From: Ruminiclostridium josui JCM 17888 | GTDB taxonomy: Bacteria > Bacillota > Clostridia > Acetivibrionales > DSM-1351 | Length of the DNA stretch: 64,000 bases | Assembly (NCBI RefSeq): GCF_000526495.1 | Contig: NZ_JAGE01000001.1 | Location: 2,290,001-2,354,000, forward strand | Reading direction: 5' to 3' | Shown: positions 31,968 to 40,867 of the stretch, in pieces | Layout: every line of letters begins with the position of its first letter | Numbering within the stretch: position 1 is the first letter of the stretch | The notes under the pieces: model-generated | The model's database searches: none | Told to the model about the DNA's origin: nothing | The model's input: the letters and a program-made list of their open reading frames with translations, nothing else | Made by a program: the position numbers and the translations under genes

Positions 31968-32008
31968 AAAACTGGGGTATTTGTGTACAACTTAGACCCC
32001 AGTTTTAT
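31968..32008 (+). terminator. Terminator after the GH127 gene
   Basis: AAACTGGGGT and ACCCCAGTTT pair around an 18-base loop, followed by TATTATG. The stem is strong and the T tail short. Confidence 0.8.
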
Positions 32009-32168
32009 TATGTGTTTCCTATATAATGTAAAAAAATATACATTTCACTCCAAAAAAACCATGTTTCATGCCGCAGACAGTTTTCCTGGTAATATTCTTG
32101 ATAAACTTAACATGGAATAGAGGACTTCCTACCATTAACCAACAAATATTAGATAGGAGGAATAATAT

Positions 32169-34955
32169 ATGATGAAACGACTTATGAGTATTTTACTCAT
32201 GCTGTGTGTGATTCTTACTTTGTTGCCTGCGACGACACTGGCAGACACGAATAATGATGCAAACTACTATGACGAAGATGTTACATGGCTTGGTACTACC
32301 ACTGAGTATCAAAAAACACTCAAGGGTTTCTTTGATGCAGGATTGCGAAAGGTATCTGTCGGCAAGAAGTACGGGCTTGTGGAGCAATCTGGAGCCTTCG
32401 TCGTACAGCCAATCTATGATAATATAGAGGCATATTACTTACATAAAGAACGCAGCGAAACAAAATCAACCAACCAAAATAAAAAAACAGAAAGCATATT
32501 TGTTGGAGGATATACTCAAGCAACACGGAATGGAAAAATGGGATTGCTTGATATGAAGGGAAAAGAAGTCATTCCATGTAATTATGATGCGGTAGGACTG
32601 CCATCTGAAGGCATATGCCGTATTGTAAAAAAAACAAACGGAAAGACTTACCTTGGCTTTTGGAGCTTAACTAAAGGCAAAGAGATTGTAGCGCCAAATA
32701 AGTATGTTCTTCCTAGCGGGTATGAAAATTTAGGAGATCCCGAAGGAGGTACTATATATGGATTCTATATGCCTGATATTGGTGAAAACAGGATTGCTGT
32801 GGCATTTGATTTTTATGACGGATATGCTTTAGTGCCAACAGGAAAAGTGGTTAATGTTACTGAAGAGTGTACAAATAATAGAGACTCTCGTAAAAGAACA
32901 CTAGTCTATGCTCAAATTATTGATAAAAGCGGCAAGGAAGTGCTAAAAGGCGGACCGTACCCTTTTAATATAAATCCAGCTACTACTAGAGATTACCCAC
33001 AAGCAGGAGCCTATATGGTATATGACCAGTTCTCCACAAAAAAGATTCGCATGAAAATGGACACAGGGGGAGAGGTAATCTATAAATCACACCTTGAGTC
33101 CGGTATCGTGGGTCCGAAGAGCATTCTTGTAACTGCCCAATATCATGGAGGTATTTGGGGTAACTCCGCTGTAGGATGGTATCCCCCCGGTGCCCAAATG
33201 AAGTTAATCCCTGAACTATCATTGGCTTTAACATATAAATGTGGTTACGAAGGTATCAAAGAATCTGCTGCTCAATGGGGTGTTATTAATTTCAGCAACA
33301 AGGTAATTATTCCATTTGGAAGTTCTCAATCTTTAAACTATGATTCTGAGAATAAGGTGATTCTTGCAGATTTATTAAAACCTATTTATAAGCCCAATGG
33401 GAGCAAGATTGCTGGAACAGCAGACAGGGCAACCTATGATATTGTGAATGGGTATATTATATTTGGCAAGACCAGTAAAGAAGCTGGTACTTTAGTAGAC
33501 ACCAATGGTTATATATTATCACCGAAGAAGATTATGGCAATAAAGACCGGTAAAACCTATTCTATTGAAAGTATAAAAGGTTCTGCTTGTACTACGGTCA
33601 GTGTTAAGGACACCCTTTGGATAAGGAAGAACAACAAGTGGGGGCTTGTTAATGTGAGTGGTAAAACAATTCTTCCATTCGAGTATGAGGATATAAATGT
33701 TTCATCTTGGGAAGAAAAAACAAAACCCTATGCACTTGTAAAGAAAAATGGGAAATGGGGTATGGTTGATGCAACAGGAAAAGTGCTTTTAGCATGTAAC
33801 TATAAATCTATTTCATGGGGCGAGGATGGTTATTACAATATTCAGGATTATACCACAGGGAAGTATGGCATATTCAACTTCAATACCTCCAAAATTACAA
33901 CTCCCTGCAGTTTACCAGGAGCCATTAACACCAAGGAATTTTTAGAAGAGGGTTGGGGAAATATTGGTGGTACAGTTCCTATTAATGTAGGAAATAGTTT
34001 GAATGCTCTATTTGACATGGATATTGGGCAACAAGTCACTTCAACTTATTTGGTTATGAAACCATCAAGCCGAGGATTGTTTTATAACACCTATAATGAT
34101 TACTTTGGAGCAGATGGACGAATTGTATTTAACAGAGCAGAAGATGATACAAACTATACACTTGTGGTGAAAGACGGAAAGGTTGGCTCTATTAATATTT
34201 CAAGACTAAAAATAAATGGCAAGCTGCCTACTACAACCTATGTTAAACCTAAGCCAGAGCCTATAAATGCTAAATTCTACATTGTTGCGTATCCGGAAAA
34301 TCGGATGTATTTAATAGGCGACGGATTTGATGTTAAGGGCCTTATCGTACATTATCAAGATGAAAATGGAGTTCGCAGCATTATTGATAATTCAAAGCTT
34401 AAGTTTTACACATCCGGTACAGTGGAACTGACCCAAGGCAGAGCATTTACAACCAGCGGAGTTAAAACGGTGGAGGTACGGTATAAAGACAAAAAGGTTG
34501 ATACTTTTGACGTTAGGGTGTTAAAAGAAACGAAAAGTAGTATCGTGACAAATGGCGAGTATTATATGAAAATACTTGGTAAATATATTTATCCTGTAAT
34601 GGCAAATGGTACCTACTGGCTGGAACTTTCGGACAAAAAACCTGAAAAGCCCTTTGCTATAAAGCTGGTGAACTACATTGAAGACCGAGGGCCGGCGTAC
34701 ACCATTCACTATAACGGAAGAGCTATAGGGCAACCATCATCAAAGAACGGAGCTCAGTTGCAATCAGCTGCTCTTACTCATACGTGGAGAATCAATAAAT
34801 ATACTTCCTTCTGTACAATCAGAGATTATGGAAACCAAAAGCTGCTTGTCAATGCAAGCGGTGAGAAGAGTGCTAATGGTACAAAAGTTATTGTTTGGTC
34901 CCATACCGGCTCAGCACCAGAACACGGAAAGGTAGTCTTTATTCCGGCAAAGTAA
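32169..34955 (+). CDS. Secreted WG-repeat protein with Ig-like and lectin-like C-terminus
   Basis: This 928-residue protein starts with a signal peptide (about residues 1-25, ending LADT). At least five WG-type repeats follow in the first 600 residues: KKYGLVEQSGAFVVQPIYD, NGKMGLLDMKGKEVIPCNYD, QWGVINFSNKVIIPF, NKWGLVNVSGKTILPFEYE and GKWGMVDATGKVLLACNY. Residues about 695-785 resemble a bacterial Ig-like domain, and the last 130 look like a ricin-type beta-trefoil (QLQSAALTHTWRI, with Gly/Asn-rich turns). An extracellular binding role is likely. No catalytic residues are recognisable. It has its own ribosome site (TAGGAGGAATAATAT) and is bounded by terminators. Confidence 0.8.
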   Translation: MMKRLMSILLMLCVILTLLPATTLADTNNDANYYDEDVTWLGTTTEYQKTLKGFFDAGLRKVSVGKKYGLVEQSGAFVVQPIYDNIEAYYLHKERSETKSTNQNKKTESIFVGGYTQATRNGKMGLLDMKGKEVIPCNYDAVGLPSEGICRIVKKTNGKTYLGFWSLTKGKEIVAPNKYVLPSGYENLGDPEGGTIYGFYMPDIGENRIAVAFDFYDGYALVPTGKVVNVTEECTNNRDSRKRTLVYAQIIDKSGKEVLKGGPYPFNINPATTRDYPQAGAYMVYDQFSTKKIRMKMDTGGEVIYKSHLESGIVGPKSILVTAQYHGGIWGNSAVGWYPPGAQMKLIPELSLALTYKCGYEGIKESAAQWGVINFSNKVIIPFGSSQSLNYDSENKVILADLLKPIYKPNGSKIAGTADRATYDIVNGYIIFGKTSKEAGTLVDTNGYILSPKKIMAIKTGKTYSIESIKGSACTTVSVKDTLWIRKNNKWGLVNVSGKTILPFEYEDINVSSWEEKTKPYALVKKNGKWGMVDATGKVLLACNYKSISWGEDGYYNIQDYTTGKYGIFNFNTSKITTPCSLPGAINTKEFLEEGWGNIGGTVPINVGNSLNALFDMDIGQQVTSTYLVMKPSSRGLFYNTYNDYFGADGRIVFNRAEDDTNYTLVVKDGKVGSINISRLKINGKLPTTTYVKPKPEPINAKFYIVAYPENRMYLIGDGFDVKGLIVHYQDENGVRSIIDNSKLKFYTSGTVELTQGRAFTTSGVKTVEVRYKDKKVDTFDVRVLKETKSSIVTNGEYYMKILGKYIYPVMANGTYWLELSDKKPEKPFAIKLVNYIEDRGPAYTIHYNGRAIGQPSSKNGAQLQSAALTHTWRINKYTSFCTIRDYGNQKLLVNASGEKSANGTKVIVWSHTGSAPEHGKVVFIPAK

Positions 34956-34995
34956 GAGAAAATATATTGGGATTTCTTACAGTATATACAATACT

Positions 34996-35022
34996 TGCGG
35001 GTCATGCAGGACCCGCATTTTT
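34996..35022 (+). terminator. Terminator after the WG-repeat gene
   Basis: TGCGGGTC and GACCCGCA form an 8-bp GC-rich stem with a 6-base loop, followed by TTTTT. Confidence 0.92.
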
Positions 35023-35154
35023 CTATTTTAGGAATAAAAAGGTGATGCTATCCAATGAAAAACCTATTCATAGTGTAACAACTCTTTTGCTATTATAGAT
35101 ATTCTGAATAACTCAATAGGAATTAAATGTAAATAATAGTTTAAAAACATTTTA

Positions 35155-35179
35155 ATTGGGTAACATCATATGATATAAT
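35155..35179 (+). promoter_or_regulatory. Promoter for the HD-protein unit
   Basis: A perfect TATAAT at 35174-35179 is preceded about 16 bases upstream by TTAATT, a weak -35. It lies 46 bases before the first gene. Confidence 0.45.
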
Positions 35180-35224
35180 ATAATAACCACAATAATAAAT
35201 TATAAGACTAAAGGTAGTGATTAT

Positions 35225-35605
35225 ATGTGCAGGTATATTCAAACTGAACAATTTTTGGGGGTTACTTTTGTTAATTTATTGCAAAATAATTTGCAGCAAA
35301 TTGAATTATCATTGTTTAGCGAGATAGAAAAAAAGGTAGATTGCTCTATACGTAAAAAAAACAATGCAATCCTTTGTGTTTCAAGTAAGGAACTTTATTC
35401 TGCAATAGATGAATATCAGGATTTTTTTCAAGTAAGGGAAAATTGCATTGAGATATGCGATAGAATGAAACAAAAAATTCAGTCACCAGAAGATAAAGAA
35501 TATTTTGTTGAAACTTTAAAAACATATTTTTCAGCCGGAATACCTGAGGATATTAATGATACCGTTAATGTGGTTTTAGAAAGTGCATTAAAAAAGTGCT
35601 ATTGA
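35225..35605 (+). CDS. Hypothetical protein, partner of the HD phosphohydrolase
   Basis: This 126-residue acidic, mostly helical protein (begins MCRYIQTEQFLGVTFVNLLQ) has no domain I recognise and no signal or membrane segment. It ends 10 bases before the HD-domain gene and so is almost certainly co-transcribed with it. A regulatory or structural subunit of the HD enzyme is possible but is only an inference. Confidence 0.6.
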   Translation: MCRYIQTEQFLGVTFVNLLQNNLQQIELSLFSEIEKKVDCSIRKKNNAILCVSSKELYSAIDEYQDFFQVRENCIEICDRMKQKIQSPEDKEYFVETLKTYFSAGIPEDINDTVNVVLESALKKCY

Positions 35606-35615
35606 GGTAAAACTA

Positions 35616-37280
35616 ATGTCACATAAAATTATCAGAGATTCTGTACATGGATATATAACCCTTGATGATATGTTTACAGGAATAGTTAACAGTGCAGAAT
35701 TTCAAAGATTAAAATCTGTAGAACAGGGAAGTTTTCGTGTACTATATCCTGCCGCCCGTCATGACAGATTTATTCACTCTTTAGGCACATACTATCTGGC
35801 CAGAAAATTTTCCGAGCATTTCGTTATAAATATAAAGGAAGACTTGGGCATAAGTATATCTCAAATTGAACTAGATAAGATTCAAAATACTTTTTATTAT
35901 GCTTCATTATTACATGATATCGGACATGCCCCATTTTCACATACTACCGAGAAATTCTTTAAGCGGAAAGAATTGTTGGACAGGGAATATGAATTTAATA
36001 AAGTTGCGATTTATGAAGACTTGATTAAGGCTGTCAAGAGAGTCGTAGGTAAAGATAGCTTAGAGAATTTTATTAAGGAATTTTCAGGATGCTCACCATC
36101 ACCACACGAAATAATGAGTGCAACAATTCTTATAAATAAAGCAGATGAATTTTTGGGTGCTAATAAAGACAGGGTATATTTGGAGCTAGCGGCAAGAATG
36201 GTTATAGGATGTACATATGATTATAACTCCTACTTACTTGAAAATGGTGATGACAAAAATATTTTGGGAATAAAAAATTGTTTTATCAGATTACTAAATT
36301 CTTCAACTGTAGATGTAGATAAAATGGATTATATTACTAGAGATACTCGTATGTCAGGTTTTGATAATGTACCTATTGATATTGAAAGGCTTGTCAAATC
36401 AGTTACTGCAATAAAAGAAAAAGATGGGTGGATTTATCCGGCTTTTCGTAAAAACGCATTAAGTGTGATTGACAATGTATTCCGGGCTAAAATAGAACAA
36501 AGCTTATGGATGGTTTCTCACCCCGTTGTACTTTATGATTCGGAATTGCTGTCATTTTGTATAAATTCTTTAAACAAATGTATTGGCGAAGAGTATATTG
36601 AAAAAGTTTTCTCACTAGAAGCTTTAGGCAGTAAGGGAATAGAATATGAAAATAAGACTTACAGACTTTTAAGTGATATAGATATTAATTCTGACTTAAA
36701 GAAATGCTGCTTAGGTAATGAATTAATGAGTGAGCTATATGAAAGAGGTCTGCGTCGACATCCAATCTGGAAATCGTACTATGAATATAAGTATCTTTTT
36801 AATGATGGAAAATCTGGCGAGGAAAACATATTCTTATATTTTAAAGGTTTAATAGATTATATGAAGACTAATGACAGTTTTGTTTTGGATAAAAAGCTAT
36901 ATACTAATTTGAAAAAAAAGGCCCCGCCAGCAGTTAAAGAAGCTGCTAAATTTTTATGGAAATTTTGCAATGAAAACGAAATAGAGTTTAATTTTGTAAT
37001 ATTATCATCTTCAAATTCCTTTGCTCCAAGCTTTGACCCGGAGCGGGTTTTTATAAGATTTGGAAGTCTGCCCTGCAGAGATAAAAATAATTATGTTACA
37101 TATAAATTTCTGAAAGGTGATATTAGAGATTCAGACAGTAAGAGATTCTTTTATATTTATTCAAAGGAAAAGTTTTCGGTTGAACAGATAGAAAAGCTTA
37201 AAGATGGCCTTATTAAAAAAATCAAAGAAAATAAGAAGAAAGAAGTTAAGAATAAGGAAAAGATTAAGGAAAGAGTATAA
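35616..37280 (+). CDS. HD-domain phosphohydrolase, dNTPase-like (COG1078 type)
   Basis: This 554-residue protein has an N-terminal HD domain of the SAMHD1/dGTPase-like type: His54 in HDRFIHSLG, His100-Asp101 in LLHDIGHAPFSH, and a further metal-binding Asp near 233 in VDKMDYITRDTRMSG. The remaining C-terminal 200 residues are less familiar and end in a lysine-rich tail. Such enzymes hydrolyse dNTPs or related phosphoesters. The substrate is unknown. The ATG follows TGAGGTAAAACTA. It forms a two-gene unit with the 126-aa protein. Confidence 0.85.
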   Translation: MSHKIIRDSVHGYITLDDMFTGIVNSAEFQRLKSVEQGSFRVLYPAARHDRFIHSLGTYYLARKFSEHFVINIKEDLGISISQIELDKIQNTFYYASLLHDIGHAPFSHTTEKFFKRKELLDREYEFNKVAIYEDLIKAVKRVVGKDSLENFIKEFSGCSPSPHEIMSATILINKADEFLGANKDRVYLELAARMVIGCTYDYNSYLLENGDDKNILGIKNCFIRLLNSSTVDVDKMDYITRDTRMSGFDNVPIDIERLVKSVTAIKEKDGWIYPAFRKNALSVIDNVFRAKIEQSLWMVSHPVVLYDSELLSFCINSLNKCIGEEYIEKVFSLEALGSKGIEYENKTYRLLSDIDINSDLKKCCLGNELMSELYERGLRRHPIWKSYYEYKYLFNDGKSGEENIFLYFKGLIDYMKTNDSFVLDKKLYTNLKKKAPPAVKEAAKFLWKFCNENEIEFNFVILSSSNSFAPSFDPERVFIRFGSLPCRDKNNYVTYKFLKGDIRDSDSKRFFYIYSKEKFSVEQIEKLKDGLIKKIKENKKKEVKNKEKIKERV

Positions 37281-37321
37281 TTTAATAGTTTTGCTTATAA
37301 TTTGAATTGGTATTTGTGCAA

Positions 37322-37357
37322 AACCTCCCATCTTACATACAATCAAGATGGGAGGTT
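37322..37357. terminator. Shared hairpin between convergent HD and Nramp genes
   Basis: A 13-bp perfect stem, AACCTCCCATCTT (37322-37334) / AAGATGGGAGGTT (37345-37357), lies between the two convergent stop codons. T runs are short on both sides (TTTT on the minus strand), so it is probably a bidirectional terminator of moderate strength. Confidence 0.65.
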
Positions 37358-37361
37358 CACC

Positions 37362-38531
37362 TTACACTCCACCTGTAAATGTCAGAATCAAAAGTACTGC
37401 ATTTGCTGCCAGGATTACAGAAGTTATAATCCAGCCTACCACATTTGTTACAGGTTTATTTACCAAGGAACCCATAAGGTCTTTCCTCTTAGTAATTAAC
37501 AGCATAGGAATGATTGCAACAGGGAGAATAAAGCTGAGAACTACCTGACTTATCACAAGAGCCTGCATTGGATTAATTCCCAAGATTATTATCAGCATTG
37601 CTGGAAGCATTGTAACAAGCCTTGTGACGTTATCGTTTATCTTAAGGCCTACAAAACCTTGCATGATGGTAGTACCTGCCATAGTGCCCACAACAGCGGA
37701 TGAGAGTCCCGAAGCAATAAGTGCAAGACCGAAAGCACCGCTTGAGGCAGCTCCTAAAAGTGGTGATAGTGATTGGTGTGCCTGCTCAATAGTTTCAACA
37801 ACCAAACCGTTTCTGTAGAAAACAGCGGCTGAAACAATGACCATTGATGCATTTATAATAAAGGCAATATTCATTGCAATAGTAATATCCAGCCTTTCAA
37901 GCTTGAAATGCTTTTTCTTTTGCTCATCTGTCAAGCCCTTGTTTCTCGGCTGTACCAATTGAGAATGCAGGAATATAACATGAGGCATAACGGTTGCCCC
38001 TAACATACCAACAGCAATCATGACTGCCTCACCATTAGGAAGTGATGGAATTAAAACGTGTAGACCTGCCGAGGTCCAATCAGGCTTTGCAAGAAATACT
38101 TCTAAGGTATATGAAATGCATATGACTGCAACTAAAACGGAAATAATGCCTTCCAAAACTCTCTGTCCGTATTTGCCCATATATACAATAAAAAAAGTAA
38201 GTACAGCAGTAATCAATCCTGCAACTTCCATAGGTATTCGAAACAGCAGATACAAACCAAGAGTACATCCAAGAAATTCTGCCAGATTTGTAGCAATAGC
38301 GGCAAGTTCAGCTACAACCCAGAAGCACCAGTTTACTTTTCTGGTAAAAACCTTGCCACACATCTGAGGAAGATTGTATCCTGTAGCAATACCAAGTTTT
38401 GCAGACAAGGACTGCAAAAATATTGCCATTATGTTGCTCCAAAGAATAACCCACACCAAATTATAATTAAACTTGGAGCCTCCACTGATATTTGTTGCAA
38501 AATTACCTGGTGCTATGTACGCATTGGCACA
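37362..38531 (-). pseudogene. Nramp-family divalent metal transporter, 5' end missing
   Basis: The open frame reads continuously from 38531 to 37362. It contains the Nramp signatures APGNFATNISGGSKFNYN (canonically DPGN) and GATVMPHVIFLHSQL (the MPH metal-site motif), and ten or so membrane segments. Family members run to about 410-430 residues and start some 40 residues before the PGN motif. Here the sequence is cut at CANAYIAPGN by the TAG that is also the stop of the neighbouring serine recombinase. The first usable start (TTG at 38459) would skip transmembrane segment 1 and has no ribosome site. It is therefore the 3' part of a manganese/iron transporter gene disrupted by integration; the 5' part should lie at the other end of the element. 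Confidence 0.8.
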
Positions 38532-38535
38532 CTAA
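38510..38535. other. Probable attachment-site junction (recombinase / Nramp gene)
   Basis: The stop codon of the recombinase (38532-38534 on the minus strand) abuts the broken Nramp reading frame. Large serine recombinases commonly sit right beside the attachment site they use. The crossover core cannot be defined without the other end, but it should lie within the bases coding for the start of the conserved AYI-PGN segment. Confidence 0.6.
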
Positions 38536-40121
38536 AAAGGGTTTTCAAAGTTATAGTGAATTTTTATAGTCATATCTTCAAAGATTTCTATTTTATTGAT
38601 TAATTTAGCAACGGTATGTCTTTCAATATATTTAAAACTTGCAAAGTCATCAACATATTTTTTAATTGAGTCACTTGACTGATTAATTTTTTCTTTAGAC
38701 TCAAATTTATTTTTGAGATTATTGAGCCTTGTGTTCAAATAATGTTTTTCTTCAGATAACATGCTATTGATGTCTTTGAATTCGTCTACAGTAATCACAC
38801 CGTTATTTTTGTCCTGATACAATTTGAAAAAGTGCTTTTTAATTTCTGTTAGTCTTTTTTCAATATCTCGGATTTCCTTCTTGCTGGTAGACAATTTACT
38901 GCGATTTTTAGCATTTATTTGTGAATTAATGTACTTTTCTGCCATAGAAGTTAAGGTTTTAATATCCAAGATTTGTTCAGCTATTGTGCCTAATTCTTTT
39001 TTTATAATATTGCAGAGAATTTCCTCTGAAAAAGTATGCCTTGTACATGTTCTATATCTTTTATAGTTGGAGCATATTGTGTAGAAATATCTGCCTGTCT
39101 TAGAAAATGTTATAGTTCCCCCACAATCTCCACAAAAAATTAGACCTGACAGTAAGTGGTGGTGCACTATATTGTTTCTGTGGTAGTTTCTCTTACTCAT
39201 AAGGCATTGAACTGCTTCGAAATCTTCTTTTGATATAATGGGTTCATGAGTATTTTCAACGACAATCCAATTTTCTTTAGGTATATTTTTGAATTTTTTT
39301 GACTTATAGCTTACTTTTTGAAGCTTGCCTTGGGAAAGTGAACCTGCATAAGTGGGGTTTGAAAGTATAATCTTTATTGTTTCGGGATTCCAAAGATAGT
39401 TTTTTGATCTTCCACATCTGTATAAAGTGGTATTTTCTTTATATTTTGCTGGTGACATAATGTGCTCTTGATTTAGTATTTTTGCAATTCCATTAAAACT
39501 CATACCTTGAATATACATTTGATATATTCTTTTAACCACCTCACAGGTTTCGGGATTTACCACAAGTAAATTCTTATTATGTTTATCCTTAAGATAACCA
39601 TATGGGGCAAATGCCCCTATAAAACTGCCTTCTTCTTTTTTAGATTTAAGAATACTTGTTATTTTGGAGGAGGTATCGGATGAGTAAATCTCATTCAAAA
39701 AGCTTCTTAAAACCGGCATGATGTCTGTCTGAAAATTTCGGCAATATGAATCGGTACTGTCATTAACGGCAATTAATCTGACATTATTCGTTGAGCAATA
39801 CTCAAAAAACTTTAATGATTCCAAGAGGTTTCTGCCTAAACGTGACAGGTCCTTTACAATTATTAAGTTGACACTATTGTTTTCAACATCATGAATCAGT
39901 CTATTATAGCCAGGTCTGTCAAAAGTCGTGCCAGACACACCGTCATCATAATAAATACCTACCAATTTCCAGTTAGGCTTACTTAAGACTATAGGTTTTA
40001 AAAACTGTATCTGATTTTCAATGCTCTCAGAATTTTTGTCTTCTCGTGATAAACGGGCATATATTCCGACTTTGAAAAAGTCATTACTATTTTCGACATA
40101 ATTCTCAGATAATGAAAACAA
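38532..40121 (-). CDS. Large serine recombinase (site-specific integrase)
   Basis: This 529-residue protein has an N-terminal resolvase domain (about 15-165) with the catalytic serine in GIYARLSREDKNSESIENQ and the arginine-rich SRLGRNLLESLKFF. A recombinase domain (about 180-290) and a zinc-ribbon segment follow (LIFCGDCGGTITF ... TICSNYKRYRTC). A coiled-coil-rich C-terminus completes it. This is the type carried by phages, Tn4451-like elements and ICEs of clostridia. The TTG start at 40121 lies after AAAGGAGGAATGGATT. Its 3' end touches a broken Nramp gene. Confidence 0.93.
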   Translation of the reverse strand: MFSLSENYVENSNDFFKVGIYARLSREDKNSESIENQIQFLKPIVLSKPNWKLVGIYYDDGVSGTTFDRPGYNRLIHDVENNSVNLIIVKDLSRLGRNLLESLKFFEYCSTNNVRLIAVNDSTDSYCRNFQTDIMPVLRSFLNEIYSSDTSSKITSILKSKKEEGSFIGAFAPYGYLKDKHNKNLLVVNPETCEVVKRIYQMYIQGMSFNGIAKILNQEHIMSPAKYKENTTLYRCGRSKNYLWNPETIKIILSNPTYAGSLSQGKLQKVSYKSKKFKNIPKENWIVVENTHEPIISKEDFEAVQCLMSKRNYHRNNIVHHHLLSGLIFCGDCGGTITFSKTGRYFYTICSNYKRYRTCTRHTFSEEILCNIIKKELGTIAEQILDIKTLTSMAEKYINSQINAKNRSKLSTSKKEIRDIEKRLTEIKKHFFKLYQDKNNGVITVDEFKDINSMLSEEKHYLNTRLNNLKNKFESKEKINQSSDSIKKYVDDFASFKYIERHTVAKLINKIEIFEDMTIKIHYNFENPF

Positions 40122-40136
40122 AATCCATTCCTCCTT

Positions 40137-40280
40137 TTAAACTCTTAGATCGGGATTATTAGGTAATGTATTTAGCAAATAAAATATTAAACTTTCCAAA
40201 ACGAGCTTCTCAAAGGGTTTGCCTGACGATTTATACTCAGATATTACGTTGCATTGAAATGACTTACTTTTTTTACCCAT
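40137..40280 (-). CDS. 47-residue protein upstream of the recombinase
   Basis: This short ORF (MGKKSKSFQCNVISEYKSSG then KPFEKLVLESLIFYLLNTLP) ends 15 bases before the recombinase start. Its ATG is preceded by GAGGGTGATAGTT, a usable ribosome site. I do not recognise a family. A small protein encoded just before a serine integrase could be a directionality or accessory factor, but this is only inference from position. Confidence 0.6.
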   Translation of the reverse strand: MGKKSKSFQCNVISEYKSSGKPFEKLVLESLIFYLLNTLPNNPDLRV

Positions 40281-40867
40281 AACTATCACCCTCTACAATG
40301 TATATGACTTAAAATGCTTGTCTTAGTAGCCAGAATGCGAAGATAAGTAAATTAATAGACTTAGAAAGCTTATTTTACATAAAAGGAATGATGAAGTAAT
40401 TTTACTATTTTACTTTATATTATAAAATATAATACAAAACAACAAAGTAGAAACAATTATAACATAAATTGACAAAATATAATTTAAGTGATAAATTATT
40501 AATAACAAATTATTATAACAGACAACAGCATAAAGTATTCTCTCAACAGAAAAGATTAAATAGATATTGGACTCTAAGTTTCAGCTATAATATTCGCGTT
40601 ATACATTGGTATTTTTATGCCATCAAGTAATTAATAATAGGATATTACGAGGTTAAAATATATAATTAAATTTTTATATTCAAACATAATAAGTTTACTG
40701 AAATTAACAGAAATCTTTTGTGTTAACAGATTAGTATTTTTTCACCTTAAGTGAAAATGTAAAAATAAATCTGAATTAACTGCTTCAAACTTAATATTAA
40801 TGAAACATTTACTTATTAAGTTATGTAAATGGAGTATTGTAAGTTGAAGCAAAAGAAAGGATAGGAT
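40281..40867. promoter_or_regulatory. Gap between recombinase unit and PKS operon
   Basis: No gene is visible in these 587 very AT-rich bases. On the plus strand TTGACA (40469-40474), a 17-base spacer and TAAATT (40492-40497) form a plausible promoter for the PKS operon. A perfect palindrome TTTTCAC-CTTAA-GTGAAAA lies at 40739-40757, about 110 bases before the first PKS-cluster gene, and may be an operator. Confidence 0.45.

Noticed and set aside
38457-38459. TTG at 38459 as a genuine start of a short Nramp protein
   Set aside because: No ribosome site precedes it, and the conserved frame with the PGN motif continues upstream to the recombinase stop, which indicates truncation rather than a short gene.
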